Assembly (NCBI GenBank): GCA_936450465.1
Contig: OW388304.1
Span: 7,756,700 to 7,820,699 of the forward strand
DNA length: 64,000 nt
DNA from: Gibbula magus
Lineage: Eukaryota; Mollusca; Gastropoda; Trochida; Trochidae
Direction of reading: 5' to 3'
The notes under the pieces were generated by a model. The model was given only the letters and a program-made list of their open reading frames with translations. It had not been told where the DNA came from and made no database searches. The translations under genes and the position numbers were made by a program. Shown piece after piece: positions 38,801 through 47,999 of the stretch (its first letter is position 1; each line of letters opens with the position of its first letter).

Positions 38801-41800
38801 CAGCCCAGCTGTCTGAGATGTTGGGAAGTGTGGCTTTTGATAAACAACTTTCTAGCAGTTCGTTCTCCAGGTGTTTCCCTTACATGGTCCTCAATGCAAA
38901 AAATTACGAAGATTTAGGAAATCCCCTGGATGATAATTTTCGCTACCTGATCAGGGAGATGGAGACGAGAGAGAGATGTGCGTTATCCGTGCATTGTTTA
39001 TATTGTAAAACAATTGGCGTGCAGTAGTGCCTTTGAGGTTTGATTTGTTGTTAGATTTTTGTAAACAAATAAGTAAATGCATATTCGTTTAGAGGTAAAA
39101 TATACAAAAATAAATGTAATGTTAAGATTGGTTTGTTAAGTCCATTAACACACTTCCTCCTCATCTTAAGGTAAACCTTCGTTATAAGAACATCGAGATC
39201 GACAGCTACGCATTCATCATTCGTTTGGTGGGCTTCTACATTTCACAGGTATATATCTTATCTAACTCTACAGCGATGTAACAGGTCATTCAATATTAAA
39301 TATGGCATACATATCTACCTTTCACACTGAAGAGTTCCACAACATTGTCGCTTTACACGCCGCGACATTTTCTTCCAAATACGGATAACCGTTTTCTTCT
39401 ATGGATACAGCTTATCGGGTCGTGTAATGAGACCCTCTGACGTAATATATTGTTTAAACTTTAATAATAAATGGAAAATTTGAGAAAACTGACATGCAAA
39501 AAGCGTGCTACGGCGCCTTTAATATAACACATCAATGTACTCTTACTTTGCAGGAGAGAAGCACGTCGCCCTGGTCTGAAGACGCTGTGTCCTCCACAAA
39601 GGATGGCGTGGAGAGAACCAATGCAGCTGATGTGTTGGCAAACCTGAAAAATTGGATGGTAAACAACAGTGAAAGAGTAATTCCACATGACCACGCCATG
39701 CTTTTCACAAGGTATATCCAGTCTTTGAAGGGTATTTAGAAGTGACATATATATGAACAGGAAGATTTTCTGGATAACAACTTCTTTAATGTGAAAATAC
39801 ACGACGTTTCGGAGTCGAGTATATTCACATTAAAGAAGCTGTTTTCAAGAAAATCTTCTTGTTTTTATATGCAGGATTTTTACCATTAACGTTGAAGGAT
39901 ACGACGGAATCACTGTAACATACTGGACCCATATTTTCGAAGCTGTCTTAGCGCTAAGATAGTAGTAAGTGCCATACATTAACATTGACTTACGACTATC
40001 TTAGCACTTTAAGAGAGCTTCGAAAATATGGGCCCTGTTTCATAGTTGTTTTATTAAAAAGTTTGAACTTGAATTGTGCCTGACCAGGTCTGACCGCCGG
40101 TGAAGACCCTTTGTGTAATGATATAGGCTGTGCGTACCCATGTTATAAGTAATCACTACGGTGGGGTACATAATCCTTTCTTACCCACTTGGTTTAATAT
40201 TCTAGAAACATCTACTCTAGATATCTCTACTCAATTATAAGATACGAATGTTTTCCACATTTTATTAAAAAAACAACTTAGAAGCATGTTACACACTCAC
40301 ATCATTTAAAACAACTGGGTATCCATTATAACACATTTATACGTTACCCAAATCTCGGTTCTATCCTGCTTGAGTCCTAACACTGGTTCTCCTTAGTTTC
40401 TTACTGAGACCTCTTTGCAACACTGAACCCCGACCCCCGTCTCAAGGTTCGACCACGCGTTTTGAGCATTGCCAAAGTTAATCTTCTCCGAACCTTAGCC
40501 AATCGGCTACTCTCATTCTGACCTGTTTCCGGTAGTCCCACTCCCCTTTCCTTCCTTATTGATACCCCCTTCGCATGCTATATTTCGTATCACAACTTCT
40601 TAGCCATGACATCGGCCGTTCACCTTAATGAAATAATCACATTTCGTGGTCAAAACACAATCCTTTCTCTCTGCACTAAAGTAGATATCTGTCAGTCGTC
40701 GATCCAAATACAATCATCTGATCTTATTACTCATTCTACGCTGTGCTTTACAATCAACCTATATTATTTAATAAACTTTTATTCAACTATTTCCTTCCAT
40801 ATGGCATTTGCAGCATTAGGGTTCGTTTTGGACAGGAATGAAAATAGTGTAAGGGTCGAACACGGTACTCACATACTTTGCTTTAATCAAGATAATCATA
40901 TGGTCACTGGTGGACATACGGCATTAGTAGTCGCCCGGTGTCCCTTCACTTTTGACATTTTCGACTTCTACACAAAAAAATATTGCAACTCCACAGCTAA
41001 TCTTTTGTTGGGTGAAACCGTGATCTAAGGGGATCAGGGTGTATACATTTATGTCTGACTCATTTTATTATACTGTGTACCCAAGTTAAATGGTATAGGT
41101 AGCTGTGTAGGTGTACCCCTGTCTCGGGGAAACTGAATTGCTCTAGGTGGTGTGGTTCTAATCAAGTATGGTTGAACAATTTTGTTTTTCTAACTTGAAG
41201 AAGATGTGAAAAGAGTCATTTTTGGCTTACTAAATTTAGGCCAATTTAAAATGTATGAAACTGTCATAGTTTTTAAAATAAAAAAAACAATGGTCATTTC
41301 TAGAAGATGAATTTAATTGTAATTACATAGAACCCTGTTAAACATGTTAAAATGAATGAATCGCAAATGAATCGTTAGTTCCATCATATTGTAGCATGTT
41401 TGTCACTATATACGAACATGTGCGTGGCCCAACATGAACATTTGCTCAAAGGTATATAATATTACCCATATGTCCTTTCAATTTATTTTGGGGTCACACA
41501 TTCAAATTCAACATTGATAAATTCAAGAGATGTATCAATCGTAAGTTTTGGTTTAGTAATTTGGATAGTAATACTTAATAATACTTATTTGATGGCATTC
41601 TAAAAAAACTGTAGATAATTTTCCATAAGTTCTACACTTCGATCAACTTTCTTTCTGATATCCATTGACCTTATCATATATTGTCTTATATTCCAGCTAT
41701 GATCTTCTGGGTGATGACAGCGGTTTCAGGTTCAACTACACAACGGGTAAGCCGTCCGAACCACACTCCGCACAAAATACTTACTGCGTTAGTCAGGTGA

Positions 41801-44800
41801 CTTAATTACTGTTTTACTACTCCTGGGCCTATGGCAGCACGCGTATCGACACTTATTAGGAACATCGATTTTAAAATAATATCACTGTTGCCAGAAAAAA
41901 ATATCGAATCAGTCGATCAATAAATATTAATTTTTAATTTTTAATTTGTTTTGGCCCTGAATACATGGCCTCCTGTCTCGTGTAACCAGCTCTTCTGTCA
42001 TGCTTGCACAGAGGAGACCGTATACCACCACCACGACCCCTCCCCTCGAGTTCTGGGGATAGTGCACCCCCTTCTCAAAAAGCTGCATCCGCCCCTGTTG
42101 CCCTTACTATTCAAAGTGGATTTCATACTTGATTTTTTCTGATAAGTGAAGGTAATGAGAATTTCCAAGATCTTTCAAAACTGTGGAACACTCCATGCTG
42201 TATGGCCGACGTTTCATGTGGAAGTTTGACATCTTCTATTGTTCTGACTAGGTCTGGCCTATGTGGATTCCATGTGCAGCACGGATGGTTTCAGCGTGTC
42301 GGTCGTGGAGGATCACGGCGGCTTCCAGAGTGTTGGTACAGCCACTCATGAACTCGGTCACAGGTTCAACAACTTTTGAAATTCTTTAGTATTCAAATGT
42401 ATAAATATGACATTATAAAGTGACGTGGAAGGTACAGGACAGCTGATCACATTTACATCTTAACAAAGAGCAAAGACTTAGGTATAGAGATCTAAACAGA
42501 CAAGTCGTCAAAACGTCTATAAGATCCGTTATAGAATAATACTGTTAAAGAAGCCACTTGCGTTACAAAGACGTATATGCCTTGCGAAACTACACATTTA
42601 GTTGTTTATAGATATTTTAATTAACTTTTATGTCATTATGCGATGCTAGCCTCTATGAAATAACCAGTCTGTGTATCACCCTTTAGGAGGTTGCATTAAA
42701 CGTAACTGTTGTCATTATATAACCATGTGCTTTCTGTCCCCAATGATGTTGTCTAAAACATGTCATTCCACATACAAGTTATTCGACCCATGTGAAGGTG
42801 ACTGGTTACAATCCATATGTGCTGTACAATCAATGTGTGACTGATTACAATCAATGTGTACTGAACAATCAGCACCATTGTTTAGACATCAGCTTTAGTT
42901 CTGTGTCGCCGAATCAAACGTGAAGTAGAGAGTTCCTTCACTCGTACCTTGCACTCGTATCAGTTTTAAGACATGATTGATAAGGTAATCATCATTGTTG
43001 TTGAAGGTTGCTTTAGGGTGAAAACATAGAAAACGGCAGTTTTAACATAACTTATGTATTAAGATATGACTTCTGTAACCTCTTGTTGTCATATGTGCTA
43101 AGTAACACAAACTTAAGGTTGTTTTTAGGGTGAACATATTGAAAAGAATATTGGTATGTTTTAACCGAACTTATGTGGGGCAATAGTTCCTCGCTAACCT
43201 CGTGTCCTGTGTGAAAAATAATACATTTTTGTTTGCTAATGCAAAATAGATCAACCTCCTCTGAACTATAACGCGTATGAAACACTTGGCCTTGTATAAT
43301 ACCATAGCCAATTCAGAATGTATGTAATTCAGCCTGGGCGCAGTACACGATGGAGTGAACAATACATGTCAAGGCACAGACCGCTATATAATGGCACCGC
43401 TCTCTTACAACGAAACCGAGGCAACCAAGTATAACCCGTGGTACTTCTCAGCGTGCTCTATAGATGCCTTTGTCGACTTCATCAAGAACTCGTAAGTTAA
43501 ACGATCAAATGATTTTAAAAACATATACGTGAAAATGAAAGATTTGTAAGAACATGTAAGAAACGTGTATGCTTCAATGTATTGTTAAATTGTGAAAGAC
43601 GTTTTTTTCAATGTAGCAGTTCAGCACACATATGTTGTTGACCCAAAACTATTTGCATCAGTTCAACACGAGGGGTCATAACGTATATTATTCTTCAGAA
43701 GTTAAGCTGTATGTTTCAAAAGCTGTTTTAACACGCATTTCAAAATAACAGTTCAATACAATTATTTTATGAAAACGTTACAAAAAAAAAAAACGTTTTA
43801 GAGGTTATTGAAGAGTTTAAAATATCGTTTTTTAAAAACTTCTTTGAAGAAATAAAACTGAGTGTTTAACTGGGGCACTCACACCATCCGATGTAGCAGA
43901 TGTTTCTGAAACACCCGGACAAGTGTACAAACCAGACGAGCAGTGTCGTCACCTCTACGGGAACAACTCCTACCTGTGCAGAGTAAGTGTCCCGTTTCCT
44001 ACCTGTGCAGAGTAAGTGTCCCGTTTCCTACCTGTGCAGGGTAAGTGTCCCGTTTCCAACCTGTGCAGAGTAGGTGTCCGTGATACTGGTTCAGAATTGT
44101 TAGATGTTTTCAGTGCACATCAATAAGGATAAACTGAACCTATCCTTTCTGAATTAGTACACGGTTTTCCAAGAAATCGGTTTCCATTACATAATATTTC
44201 AAAATCCAAAACCAGCTACTACAGTATTATCTTTGGAAAACCTCATTGTCACGTGACATTTTTATGCTCATGGGTTAGAGTTTAAGTTGGATTTCTTTAG
44301 AAAACCTGGCTGAGGGAGTTATTGATTTAACAACGGAAAATATAATTTTTGGATTTAAGGGAAGAAATAATAACCCACTAAATGCCATTTGTCTACTAGT
44401 GAAACAAAATATCTATGCAATAAGCAGAAAAGGTAAGATACCGAAGTTTAAATGTATCCAAAAGGAAATACTAAGATATTACCAGGCATGTAAATACATT
44501 GCCTTTACAAATAATAGACAGCCCAGATTCTATTCATTTTGGTCTTCCTTCCACACATTATTTAGACATTTAGAAAACGAGATATAATTTTTGTAAATAA
44601 TACAGATAAGACTTTGAAAGCCATAAAATCTTGCAATTGTCCATGAACTTCAATACCTGCAAAATGGAACTTTGTGTAAAGTTTACTGATATGTGAACAA
44701 CTTTACTGTTGTATACAACAATGAACATGTATATGTAAACATCTGATGGGAAATAAAAACATAAAAAAAAAATAATAAAAAATAAACGTAAGGCCAACGT

Positions 44801-47239
44801 TAAAAAAAAAAAAAAAAAAAAATTCTTTGGAACAATTCCCCAATATATATATTCTCTCAGGGAACAGATTTCGACGTGAATGCGTTGATCTGTCGAGCCA
44901 TGTTCTGCTACAGCCCAGACAGGGGGATCTGCCTGCTCATGAGTGCTGCTAGAGGAACGACTTGTGGGAACAAGAAGGTAATCTCAACAACACACTTGTT
45001 TGAATTAGACTGGTATGGGTAGGTCAGGCTGAGCACGTCAACACTTGGAACCTCAAATTTCTTAGTCAATAATAGGAAACACGAAAGCTTACAAAAATTA
45101 AATGGAGTAAGTCATGAGATGCACGTGCAATATTAGCCTAGCGATTAGTACGTTCCAATATGTGTACAACGTCGTGTTCATCCAAGCGAACACCGGGGAT
45201 TCACTTACTGAAAAGGGAAGGGTGTGTGAGGGGGGGGGGGGGGGGGGGTACTTTTTTTAATACAACTTTCCTGTTATTTCGAGTTTTATTTTTTCATTTT
45301 AACGTATATGAAAATGTTATGCTAATAACGTTGTCATTGCAAGATCCAATGGAAGAACTTTTAAAGAACGTGTTAGACAAAATGCAATATATAGGATGAT
45401 GATAAATATTATTTATCCTTCTCTAGTGGTGCATGAATGGCGCATGCGTGGAATCTGGAGACGCGCCGGAAGTGTCAGGTAAGCCAATGCAAATACTAAC
45501 CAACAGTTAAAACTATAACCGCTAATGGTCTCTTTAATCAGTATGTCATAATGACATATCAGTGCATATTGTCCATTTCAATACTGCTTTTCTTGTGTCT
45601 GCTTAATTCTTTTGTTGAAATTCAATAAATATATAATAAATGTAGATTTAAAATTAAGTTGTATTTTAAAACCTATACGCTATCTCAGTGTAATGTCAAT
45701 GAATGGAAGTGATGTTGCAATTAGTGATGACACAATAAGATGGTGTCTATTTCGTATTAGAACGCACTTCAATATATAGTGATGAAACAATTACCAAATG
45801 CTGTGTTGTTTAGCAATTAGAACTGGACAATACAACTATTTCTTTTAGCCACATGCCCTCACGGCGACCAGCCCTACGTTCGCGTGAACAATGGAAGTGC
45901 TACTGTGGAACTCACGTGTGCAGATGCCATAGGCCAGTCTCCACATCTGTGCAACAGTGACTCTTGGTTCAGCACGTGTTGTCAATCTTGTGAACCTGTA
46001 TGTACTGGATCTTCAGGTAGGCTTAAGCCCTCACAGACCTTTTCTGAAATGTGTACCATCTCCGAAAGAACCAGCATGGCGTAACAGTCACACGACACGA
46101 TCCTTTTCTTCCATTTTATAGCAAAATGAGTCATTTCATTTTTATATTCAACGAATGCGAGATTGAAGTCTATTTTTATTTGTCTGCTTCTAGAATGCCA
46201 GTGTGGAGATAGACTCTCGGGATGTGTACAGGAGGACTGTAAGAATTATAACCAAACCAATCTCGATATCTGTTGCAAAACGTGTGAGAACTATGAACCA
46301 ACGCCCGACCCTCCAACGTCACAAACGTCAATGACGTCAACAGTAAGCTCAACTACGACAGCTGTAACAACACCGACGTCACAAATGTCAACAACAACGT
46401 CATCAGACTCCAATCCTACAACATGCACCGATGTCGAACAGTACCAATCAAGAACATGCAAGTCCTTCTTACAATATTTTGGTATCTCCAGCTGCTATCG
46501 TGATGAGGTCAACGTCTCATGTTGCAAAACTTGTGAGGAGAATGTAGATCCGACAAGAGAAGGTAATTCTTGTCGTATCCCTGTACTTAACAGTAACTTG
46601 ATATTCTTGTTAGGAACACAATTAAATCCATTGTCAATTAATCATGTCGGTGTTTCTTGGACGGAAGGATATTTATTTTCACAAATACATGGATTCAGCA
46701 CCAGTATTAGTTTGTTTAACTATAATAAATTTATCAATTTCTAAAACCTGTTTAGTAGATATATTGTCATTGACGATTTTAAACTTCGTAAGATGTCAAT
46801 CTAAATAATTTTAGATCAACAGTTGTATATATAGTTATACAGTTCAACAGTGTATTACCCAATATTAAAATTGCTGATCGAAATTTAATTAGATTGCGTA
46901 AGATGTATAATGTCAATGGATGCTCAAATATTGTCGTCTTCCTTGGATACACACCTTTTAGTGTGAATTTAAATTCATTTTAATGTTTCAGCGTGTCCGT
47001 GGGGAGACTTCTTCCCCTCCTCGTGTTATCCCCTGATCAAGTACCGGGGGGTCGGGGTATGTCCCAACACAGACGTAATACAGACCTATTGCTGCGGGAC
47101 GTGTGCCGACCTCAGCGCCATAATCCTTCTAAGGCAGAACACAACACCCGCGTCACCATCTGCAGCAACTATAAACATATTTGCCAAGTTTCTATTGTAT
47201 ATGTCAATAGTAATAGCAGTCTTTATAGAAATACGATGA
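17878..47239 (+). CDS. Secreted ADAMTS-like zinc metalloproteinase, 18 exons
   Basis: Exons: 17878-17950, 18655-18726, 34970-35187, 35477-35566, 36237-36390, 37317-37455, 37823-37901, 39171-39248, 39554-39711, 41697-41746, 42252-42363, 43333-43491, 43900-43982, 44861-44977, 45427-45478, 45849-46016, 46194-46562, 46992-47239. All introns are GT-AG and phases agree except at exon 13. The product, about 805 residues, has a signal peptide (1-24), an M12B-type prodomain, a furin site RRPVREKR ending near residue 225, and a reprolysin-like catalytic domain. The zinc motif HELGHSLGAVHD spans residues 403-414 (exons 11-12) and the Met-turn is YIMAP. A Cys-rich region follows (TPGQVYKPDEQC, KKWCMNGACV). 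Then come four modules ending CCQSC, CCKTC, CCKTC and CCGTC, resembling PLAC or ShK domains, with a Thr/Ser-rich linker between the second and third. No thrombospondin repeat is seen. The last ~20 residues are hydrophobic (membrane span or GPI signal). Exon 13 carries one surplus base. It most likely cleaves extracellular proteins. Confidence 0.9.
18760..19341. mobile_element. Inverted-repeat DNA element in intron 2
   Basis: Ends TAAACTCACGGGCAAAAGAA at the left and the complement TTCTTTTGCCCGTGAGTTTA at the right, a perfect inverted repeat of at least 24 bp including GACGT. It is about 580 bp with no coding frame and starts 33 bp after the exon 2 donor. A TA duplication is possible at the ends, which would fit a Tc1/mariner-like MITE. 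Confidence 0.8.
19484..22353. mobile_element. TTAA-flanked MITE interrupted by a TAGCTCAT-family element
   Basis: TTAA at 19480-19483 is followed by AGGGGCAGTAGCACG, the same end as the copy at 9330. The body resumes at about 21911 (CTTTAGAGGGTAAAACAT) and ends AAAACGCGCTACAGTTCCT before TTAA at 22354-22357. Between them sits the TAGCTCAT-family insertion. In the 3' half the body is followed by its own inverted copy (GGTTTGTGTAATAAGATG-type sequence), so this subfamily has long inverted arms. Confidence 0.75.
19541..21910 (+). mobile_element. TAGCTCAT-family dispersed element, nested
   Basis: Begins TTTTTAGCTCATCTGGCCTG, and its first 40 bases can fold on themselves (GGCCTGAAAGGCC). It then has (CCGT)n-like sequence, TAAACTTTTCGCTTTTTCGA, and at least four tandem units of about 125 bp between 19640 and 20225 (TCTTCTCCAGAACCAATGAC, GAGAGCTGAAATTT, CTCCTTGGCTGAAGGGGAT, TTTGGTGACC). 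A last unit-like fragment is at about 21515-21555. It ends CTGATGAGCTACAGAGGCC near 21870-21893, an inverted echo of the start. Transposon class unresolved. Confidence 0.65.
22440..23600 (+). mobile_element. Dispersed element with duplicated TGACCT-rich units and a terminal hairpin
   Basis: Two tandem copies of a unit of about 420 bp (from about 22690 and 23112) share TTTTCATTGTGTATAACAATCA, GTGACCTTG, TTTGACCTTGAATGTGA and CCTTTCTCCNTAG-like words. The element ends with a near-perfect hairpin, GCAGCTCCGACTAAGTCGGA continuing to GCTGCTAAAT (23571-23600). Such an end recalls Helitron or Helentron termini (hairpin then CTRR), but I see no matching 5' TC end or autonomous gene. The element carries many TGACCT half-sites. 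Confidence 0.65.
23690..24620 (-). pseudogene. LINE reverse transcriptase relic (non-LTR, internal deletion)
   Basis: Read on the minus strand from about 24570 downward, the fragment gives reverse transcriptase motifs in order. They are FTGVFPDSLN.IGMIISLYKAG, then NISDPKNYRGISLLN, then VLIDFEKAFSYFD (motif A with its Asp), then LIKKGLTGKLSNVLQNMYSS. After TASGV the sequence jumps to YYKYLGLIVSSGLSW, so the segment with the catalytic YxDD box is deleted. The C-terminal portion follows (ILLYGPEIW, ALYFKHVLGV, ILGETGR, LRALKYWIKLL). The relic has stops and frame changes. Jockey/Nimb-type LINE is my best guess. Confidence 0.85.
24633..26508. mobile_element. TTAA-flanked MITE interrupted by a foldback element
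   Basis: TTAA lies at 24629-24632 and 26509-26512. The left end (GATAGCACGTTTTTTTGA) is slightly eroded; the right end is AAAAAACGTGCTACTGTCTCT. The body (ACGTTAGAGGGTAAAAC, ATTACACGACCCGATTCCAT, GTGTGGAACTCTTCAGTGTG) matches the fragment at 39305-39518 and, in its last third, the copies at 9330 and 21911. The foldback element 24703-25564 is inserted near its left end. The small open frames inside are not conserved. Confidence 0.7.
24703..25564. mobile_element. 862-bp foldback element with arms of about 330 bp
   Basis: The left arm starts CTCATTGTAAAAATGGTTGA and the right arm ends with TCAACCATTTTTACCATGAG. The arms stay complementary for about 330 bp (for example CTTGAGCATTTGCTATTTCT at about 24836 against AGAAATAGCAAATGCTCAAG at about 25413), leaving a loop of roughly 170 bp. 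TATA flanks both sides (24699-24702, 25565-25568), so the target duplication is TA or TATA. No coding capacity. Confidence 0.9.
26513..28030. other. Intron 2 sequence, no exon seen
   Basis: Contains an open frame of 105 codons at 27204-27521 (+) with several cysteines (CLSCDAEV). It has no recognisable family, no phase-compatible splice context with exons 2 and 3, and an AT-rich tail. I see no convincing gene here. Confidence 0.4.
28031..28176. repeat. Foldback element
   Basis: The outer arms TTTAATAGTT and ACTATTAAA enclose CCACATTCTCGATAGCCCAG mirrored by CTCTGGATTACCGAGAATG. The centre ATAAATCTACTCAGTATAGA is itself palindromic. About 145 bp. Confidence 0.75.
28188..28436. repeat. Foldback element, CAAGGCATAACTC family, best copy
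   Basis: The left arm CAATGCAAGGCAAGGCATAA continues through GCCAGTCTCCATTACTGGCT. It pairs with AGCCAGTAATGCAGACTGGC and GTGCCTTGCATTTGG at the right. Related copies are at 7140-7345 and, as fragments, near 5130 and 6337. It abuts the previous foldback element. Confidence 0.8.
28437..31084. other. Intron 2 sequence, nothing recognised
   Basis: AT-rich DNA with no supported exon or repeat boundary. The 30629-30830 stretch is locally repetitive, with many TTGAATTTTCAA-like words (about 15-30 bp apart) that make open frames on both strands. Confidence 0.4.
31085..31618. mobile_element. Inverted-repeat DNA element (ACCCAATACCAAAAG ends)
   Basis: Ends ACCCAATACCAAAAGAAACT at the left and the complement AGTTTCTTTTGGTATTGGGT at the right, about 27 bp of nearly perfect inverted repeat over 534 bp. 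A piece of the same family (TTTTATCATATGTATG, TTTCAA, CAAATAT) lies in inverted orientation at 54361-54435. No gene inside. Confidence 0.8.
31619..34205. other. Intron 2 sequence, nothing recognised
   Basis: AT-rich, with no exon or repeat structure I can support. A GC-richer patch at about 32155-32225 (GAGAGGCGGCGGAGTAGCTG) has no recognisable identity. Confidence 0.35.
34212..34273 (+). repeat. Three tandem copies of a 20-bp unit
   Basis: The unit GACAGAGTCATATCTCCCC occurs three times with one or two changes (AACAGAGTCATATCTCCTT, GACAGAGTCATATCTCCCC twice). A minor intronic tandem duplication. Confidence 0.85.
35880..36190 (+). mobile_element. tRNA-derived SINE in intron 4
   Basis: The head carries box A-like GCGCAGTGGTTAGCGCG and box B-like GGTTCGGGTTC. 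The body includes GCGGTAGAGAACTATTCT, GCAGTAAGGGTTGGTTGCAA, TGAATTTCAGC and GACGTTGCGGGCTTTCTCCC, ending GAAAGCGGTGTTAAACCCC. The same body is found at 51002-51280 (+) and 62757-62998 (-). The head has no standard tRNA identity, so this is not a functional tRNA gene. Confidence 0.85.
38215..38232 (+). repeat. (TA)n microsatellite
   Basis: A short TATATATATATATATA run between exons 7 and 8 of the metalloproteinase gene. Confidence 0.8.
38320..39005 (+). other. GC-rich, coding-like stretch of unknown origin in intron 7
   Basis: This part is clearly less AT-rich than its surroundings. It has overlapping + frames at 38441-38668, 38454-38792, 38696-38917 and 38818-39027. Text such as KRKSSDAFELSFHG and GNPLDDNFRYLIREMET reads like protein but shifts frame repeatedly. 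It could be a decayed retroelement or a processed pseudogene. I cannot name the family and do not propose it as an exon of the protease, because exons 7 and 8 already join in phase. Confidence 0.4.
39305..39518 (-). mobile_element. TTAA-family MITE fragment, inverted orientation
   Basis: Ends AAAGCGTGCTACGGCGCC next to TTAA at 39519-39522. The body (ACACTGAAGAGTTCCACAAC, CGCTTTACAC, GGGTCGTGTAATGAGACCCTCT) is the reverse complement of sequence at 25575-25710. The other end is missing. It ends 35 bp before exon 9. Confidence 0.7.
39748..40035. repeat. Two adjacent foldback elements in intron 9
   Basis: 39748-39873: AGGAAGATTTTCTGGATAAC and ACTTCTTTAATGTGAA pair with TTCACATTAAAGAAGCTG and AAGAAAATCTTCTT. 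39925-40035: GGACCCATATTTTCGAAGCT pairs with AGCTTCGAAAATATGGGCCC, with TTAGCGCTAAGAT and ATCTTAGCACTTTAA inside. Neither codes for protein. Confidence 0.8.
40606..41028 (+). other. 140-codon open frame of unknown meaning in intron 9
   Basis: The frame has a start codon and several cysteines, but no signal peptide, domain or phase link to the flanking exons 9 and 10. The frame upstream of about 40800 reads as AT-rich chance sequence. It is listed because it is unusually long for this DNA; coding status is unsupported. Confidence 0.2.
43333..43982 (+). other. Exons 12-13 junction with one-base frameshift
   Basis: Exon 12 ends at 43491 in phase 2 (TC before GTAAGT). The only acceptors near exon 13 are GTAG (exon from 43897) and GCAG (exon from 43900). 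Both lead to an in-frame TGA at 43907-43909. The family-like reading, from GAA at 43908 (ETPGQVYKPDEQC), is one base out. All later exons are open and in phase with that reading. Either the sequence has one extra base between 43900 and 43907, or this allele encodes a protein truncated just after the catalytic domain. Confidence 0.75.
43971..44085 (+). repeat. 29-bp tandem repeat carrying four splice-donor copies
   Basis: The unit TACCTGTGCAGAGTAAGTGT plus CCCGTTTCC is repeated at 43971, 44000, 44029 and (partial) 44058. Each unit contains the exon 13 end and its donor: GCAGA/GTAAGT twice, then GCAGG/GTAAGT, then GCAGA/GTAGGT. Use of a later donor would add 29, 58 or 87 bases. Confidence 0.95.
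44290..44822 (+). mobile_element. LINE 3' end with poly(A) tail in intron 13
   Basis: The frame from about 44320 gives TENIIFGFKGRNNNPLNAIC, then KQNIYAISRKGKIPKFKC, then EILRYYQACKYIAF. This has the style of the C-terminal end of a LINE ORF2, downstream of the reverse transcriptase. A 3' UTR and A-rich tail follow, ending in about 20 A at 44802-44821, directly before the exon 14 acceptor tract. It is 5' truncated. Confidence 0.7.
45230..45248 (+). repeat. Run of 19 G in intron 14
   Basis: A homopolymer of 19 G preceded by GGGAAGGGTGTGTGA. It has G-quadruplex potential on the coding strand of the intron. Confidence 0.9.
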
Positions 47240-47590
47240 TTTCATATAATACTCAGAATAATTGTCTCCAAGGTAATGCTCCTTTAGGTCATTAATTGTT
47301 TCAAGGGGTATTAAAAGGAAATAATTCTACAATGAATCGTAAAATACGTTGAACAGTGATTAAAGAACAGTGCTTTTATTGTGAAACGACCGTGAAACTG
47401 ACATTATATTCAATAGTTTAACTTTTGTTCGTAAAACTGAAAAAGGTAGGCTTCCCCACTTCTGTATATTTCACTGTAGGGTCATGACCTACATCATTCA
47501 AACATGCCGCTGACAAGGACATATACACTGGACGATGTTATATACACGTCAATAAATGTGCAAACACCATCCCGTCTCAGGGTATAACCT
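47240..47590 (+). other. 3' flank of the metalloproteinase gene
   Basis: Follows the stop codon at 47237-47239. AATAAA at about 47552 (CGTCAATAAATGTG) and ATTAAA at about 47360 are candidate polyadenylation signals. Neither is certain in DNA this AT-rich. Confidence 0.35.
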
Positions 47591-47995
47591 GCAAGCCCAA
47601 CATAAACATTCGCGCTGTGACCTCTGATCCAGCCAATCAAATCATTTTATCGCAATGGTTTACGATAAACAAAATTCAGCCAACAACAGAGAGCCTTTTA
47701 AACTGCATTTGGCTTTCACTCTTCCGCCCTTCCTCAAGCGATCGGCAATAATTATCATATCCGTGTCAAAGTTAGCTATACGGTTGAGTGTATAACAGCA
47801 GACCATGCACATTTTACTCTGAAAGGATAATTGCATCCATCATAGCAGGGGCGGTAAACTTTGATGAATCTTTTCGGGAATCTGTATAATTTCCGCTGTG
47901 AACCATCTCGACATTGCCGACGGTCAATTGTCGTCTATTTGTTTGGATAGTTTTAAACTCACAGGTCACAGCGCGAATGTTAATGTGGGGCTGGC
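47591..47995. mobile_element. Inverted-repeat DNA element downstream of the protease gene
   Basis: The left end GCAAGCCCAACATAAACATT continues through CGCGCTGTGACCT. It is mirrored at the right by AGGTCACAGCGCGAATGTTA and TGTGGGGCTGGC. The inverted repeat is about 33 bp with a few mismatches over 405 bp. No transposase. Confidence 0.75.
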
Positions 47996-47999
47996 ACCC

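Noticed and set aside
40606..41028. 140-codon frame as a nested gene
   Set aside because: No recognisable domain or signal peptide, and no splice or phase link; kept only as an unexplained open frame.
43907..43909. In-frame TGA as a selenocysteine codon
   Set aside because: The family has no selenocysteine there, and continuing past TGA in that frame gives a stop at the exon end and no conserved residues; a one-base shift restores the family pattern.
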